A DNA stretch of 32,518 nucleotides from DASZXJ01 sp035545895. Its GTDB lineage: Bacteria > Planctomycetota > Phycisphaerae > Tepidisphaerales > Tepidisphaeraceae. Positions within the stretch are counted from its first letter, which is position 1. Each line of letters starts with the position of its first letter. The stretch lies in assembly GCA_035545895.1 (NCBI GenBank), contig DASZXJ010000202.1, forward strand, positions 1 through 32,518, in the 5' to 3' direction. The position numbers and the translations under genes were made by a program. Below are positions 29,889 to 32,518 of this stretch, in pieces. The notes beneath the pieces were generated by a model. The model made no database searches. It was given only the letters and a program-made list of their open reading frames with translations, and was not told where the DNA came from.

Positions 29889-30731
29889 TCAGTGGCTTTG
29901 GAGTTCCCTGTTCGTCATTGGATTGAAGATGCGTTTGAGGAATGGCATGTAATCATCAGATGAAACGTCTGCAAATGTTTTCCGGGCCGATAGATACGGT
30001 TCGATGTATTCCGAAAGATCGAGTCCTTCCCCCTGATGATTGCGGATTGAAAGCGAGACATCCTTGGCCAATTCGATCCAGTGCACGTCTGTTTCGTAAG
30101 ACGGCTGCTGGACTGATTCGATGGCGTGCGCATCGCAATAGGCCAGCCAGGGAATATTTACGCCACAGTAGGCAGCCAGCCAGTTCCAGCGAGGCATTCG
30201 GCCGTTGATTTCGATCAGTTTGAATTGTCCATCACGGGCATCGAGTTTGAACTCAGTGGCCCAGATGCCGGTGAATCCGATCGATCTGGCCATACGGGTG
30301 GTGTAATCGACCAGCAGCGCAATAAGCTGACAACTGACCGCCACCCGCGCCACACCGAATTGTGGTGGGTTTTGCCGGAGCTTTCTCATCATGAATCTTG
30401 CGCGGATCTGTCCAGACCCATCGATGTACACCATGCATTGATAGATATTCGAATCGGGACCGGGGATGATTTCTTGAATCATCATTTCGTGGCCGGCTCG
30501 TGAACAGAACTCAAGTTGGGAGGATAGTTCCCCAAAATTGTTGACCACAAAATTCTTGGTGCGATATTGGCTGAAAAAAATGTGTCCAAAAACTGGTTTG
30601 AGGATGCACGGGTAAGTAATCCGGTTTTCAGCCAGTATGTCGAGGCTTTTTGATGGAAGCGTCAATGGGTACGGCACATCGCACTTCTGGGTGATTTCAT
30701 AGGTTTTCGGCTTATCGATGATTTGGCTGAG
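29889..30731 (-). pseudogene. 5'-truncated ATP-grasp protein
   Basis: The frame encodes an ATP-grasp domain of the carbamoyl-phosphate-synthase-like group. It shows YPCILKPVFGH (nucleotide-binding Lys), MMIQEIIPGPDS, GFTGIWATEFKLD and LIEINGRMPRWNW (metal-binding Glu/Asn). A GTG at 30677 could start a 262-residue product, but family-like sequence continues upstream in frame (LSQIIDKPKTYEITQKCDVP) to about 30731 and then stops making sense; an in-frame stop lies at 30762-30764. The roughly 100-residue N-terminal domain expected in complete members is missing. The truncated part meets the truncated start of the epimerase gene on the other strand. If the GTG is used, a shortened protein might still be made. 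Confidence 0.65.
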
Positions 30732-31378
30732 GGTATGGCCACCAGAACCGCGACAGGGTATTCACTGAAAACGATTGGACCCATATTGAGGAGGCCGACG
30801 TTCAACCCTGCATCAAATCAAAAACCCTTGCGGAGCGGGCAGCATGGGAGTTCATCGAGCGGGAAGGCGGCGCCCTGGAACTGTCCGTCATCAACCCTGT
30901 TGGGATCTTCGGCCCGGTCTTGGGGCAGGACTTTTCCAGTTCGATCGGGATTATCAAACGGCTTCTGGAGGGAAGGCCGGCCGTGCCGCGCATTTACTTC
31001 GGCATGGTCGATGTCCGCGATTTGGCAGACCTTCAAATCCGAGTGATGCAAGACGAGGCTGCGAAGATGCAGCGATTTCTTGCCACCGGAGGTGAGGTCT
31101 TGTCCATGCTCGACGTGGCGCTCATGCTGCGTCGAATCATCGGCAAAACAGCCAATCGTGTGCCTGCTAAGCAGTACCCGGACTGGGTGGTGCGCCTCTC
31201 GGCACTATTCAACGCTCAGGCGAAGGTGATACTCCCACAGCTTGGAGTCATCCGCCGCAGTAGCAGCGAGAAGGCACGATCTCTTCTCCGATGGCGACCA
31301 CGGTCGTACGACGAAACGGTCACGGATACTGCGAGAAGTTTGGTTAGACAGGGCATCGTGAAGAGCGATCCTGCATAA
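30731..31378 (+). pseudogene. 5'-truncated NAD-dependent epimerase/dehydratase with Tyr-to-Cys active site
   Basis: The frame reads from GYGHQNRDRVFTENDWT to the stop at 31378 and matches the C-terminal two thirds of dihydroflavonol-reductase-like SDR enzymes: LELSVINPVGIFGPVLG, the YFGMVDVRDLADL segment and LLRWRPRSYDETV. The N-terminal NAD-binding Rossmann part with its Gly-rich loop is absent, and TGA at 30728-30730 closes the frame. The catalytic YxxxK motif reads CIKSK; the Tyr codon is TGC at 30809-30811, one transition from TAC. The first possible start is TTG at 30920. It should be inactive. Confidence 0.75.
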
Positions 31379-31435
31379 GTTCGAAACATTTCCCCGGCGA
31401 GTGAAGAGGAAGGAATATTAAACGCTTTCTCTTTG

Positions 31436-32518
31436 CTAAAGACCGACGGTGGTCGAAATGTCGAATGGCAAATCGACGGTTTCGATTTTTTCGCAGTGCT
31501 GCACGCGAAAGATGACTTCCTCCGGTACCTGAGCCAATGCCACGGGAAACGAAATGCTTTGAGCGTTTGATTGCTGCTGCGATTCTTGCAATAAGATATT
31601 TCGATCCACCAGTGTTCGCCCGGTTTTTTTATCGACAATTTCAAATCTCAGCAAATTGGACACACGTCCGGCAAACCGAATCATTACCTCATAACTCGTA
31701 TTGGTCGCATTCGGGGTCATTGGCGCATTTTGCGCGACCGAAACGATGGTTCCAGAGAACGGGCCAGCTTTGAAATCGCGCCCCTTAAAAAGCGAAATCG
31801 GGTCACTGCTGTCCAACACAATCTTTCGTGCAACAGTGGCTCGAACTTGTCCGCCTATCGAACATCGTGTTGCGCCTGAGCTCGGTGCCGAGGTCAGGGA
31901 AAGTGAAACCAGCGCCTGTTGCCCGTCTGGAGATAGAAATGCTGGCTGATTGCGAACGACGGTATCAGGCGGACGGTAAATCGCCGAATCAAGTTTACCG
32001 ACCTTATCATCTTCGAACCGATTCACTGACAAACCGTCCACCGGGATTGCAAGTATCCGCGAATCCGGCGCGGAGATCATCAGGCGCGCAATGGTAAAAC
32101 CGCTTGCCCTGAAAAATTGAGAAGGCGGGTTATTCCACTGGACACCCTTCGTTTCCTCAGGGGCGGGCTTGCCGATCGTTAGTGAGAATAAATCGACTGT
32201 CGCTTTTTCGAGCTTGGCTGGGCCCATTTCAGGTACAACCATACCGAACGAGGTCGTTCCCGCCGGAAATCGAAATGTAGTTTCGCCGGGTTCGGGCGGG
32301 GGCCATGCTCTGGCGCTTGGAACAGTCGTGGGCATTTGAATAAATAGGTTGCTGGTTCTTTGATTACCTTGATCGGAAAGGCGCAGTTCGGACGGATCAG
32401 CCAGCGGCTGTCCTTCCATGGTCGTGATTCTGATTTCTCGAATGAGGCCGAAATCACCATCAACGCTGAAATTGACAGATAATTCACCGCGCGGATTTGG
32501 ACGTGCGCTTTCCGGCGG
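31436..32518 (-). CDS. Large protein of unknown function, start beyond window
   Basis: The frame is open from the window edge (32518) to the stop at 31436, giving the last 360 residues. An ATG at 32419 exists, but sequence before it (NPRGELSVNFSVDGDFGLI) is continuous in style, so I treat the gene as 5' partial. The visible part is beta-strand-rich with Pro/Ser/Thr linkers, without membrane segments or motifs I know. Phrases such as LSPDGQQALVSLSLTSAPSSG and SYEVMIRFAGRVSNLLRFEI suggest repeated Ig-like or all-beta domains of an exported or surface protein. The 57 bp to the epimerase remnant hold nothing notable. Confidence 0.6.
   Translation of the reverse strand, partial: PPESARPNPRGELSVNFSVDGDFGLIREIRITTMEGQPLADPSELRLSDQGNQRTSNLFIQMPTTVPSARAWPPPEPGETTFRFPAGTTSFGMVVPEMGPAKLEKATVDLFSLTIGKPAPEETKGVQWNNPPSQFFRASGFTIARLMISAPDSRILAIPVDGLSVNRFEDDKVGKLDSAIYRPPDTVVRNQPAFLSPDGQQALVSLSLTSAPSSGATRCSIGGQVRATVARKIVLDSSDPISLFKGRDFKAGPFSGTIVSVAQNAPMTPNATNTSYEVMIRFAGRVSNLLRFEIVDKKTGRTLVDRNILLQESQQQSNAQSISFPVALAQVPEEVIFRVQHCEKIETVDLPFDISTTVGL

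Overview
The window looks like chromosomal DNA of a planctomycete, most likely class Phycisphaerae. Two secreted proteins carry the short N-terminal LEPR-XLL-like motif typical of planctomycete extracellular proteins (LELLEIRRFL near the start of the gene ending at 16518; SLEGRRMLHA in the gene at 21999). Housekeeping genes are scattered in small operons with ATGA/GTGA/TGATG overlaps, the DNA is GC-rich, and spaces between genes hold GC-rich hairpins and simple-sequence arrays. No tRNA, rRNA, CRISPR array, insertion sequence or phage gene was found.

Layout. 1-260: a dispersed repeat. 260-3743 (minus): purC, aroC, an O-methyltransferase and a GGQ release-factor-like protein, in that transcription order. 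3863-5799 (plus): a GH10-like protein that lacks both catalytic glutamates, overlapping a membrane-anchored helix-hairpin-helix protein. 6173-8023: aspS. 8531-11639: pyk, a lipoprotein and a multi-spanning membrane protein resembling a degenerate Ca2+/cation antiporter. 11661-14111: thyX, a convergent nucleotidyltransferase and a LOG-family phosphoribohydrolase. 14112-14661: a repeat-rich spacer with the second copy of the repeat at 1-150. 14662-19869 (minus): an AsmA-like protein, a beta-helix/NPCBM protein, a Pro/Thr-rich membrane protein and a solitary nuoB. 19967-24422 (plus): a GH20 hexosaminidase and a large delta-60/RTX surface protein. 24600-26733: a possible 19-codon leader, an acyl-ACP desaturase and gpsA (fatty-acid desaturation and glycerol-3-phosphate supply for phospholipids). 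26909-29030: a glycine-zipper lipoprotein and a pectinesterase-like protein. 29079-31378: a cluster of broken genes. 31436-32518 (minus): a large unknown protein whose start lies outside the window.

The most unusual points are: (i) the cluster at 29-31.4 kb, with a frameshifted antitoxin-like HTH gene, a Fic C-terminal fragment, and a 5'-truncated ATP-grasp gene head to head with a 5'-truncated epimerase gene whose catalytic Tyr is Cys, the two meeting within about 10 bp near 30,730; (ii) carbohydrate-enzyme folds without key catalytic acids (GH10-like, pectinesterase-like); (iii) a 7-bp intergenic repeat array that forms the start of a lipoprotein signal peptide; (iv) nested twin-hairpin elements; (v) a leader ORF overlapping the desaturase start. 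I found no convincing complete new defence or mobile system. All assignments come from reading the sequence and from remembered family motifs; no database search was run.
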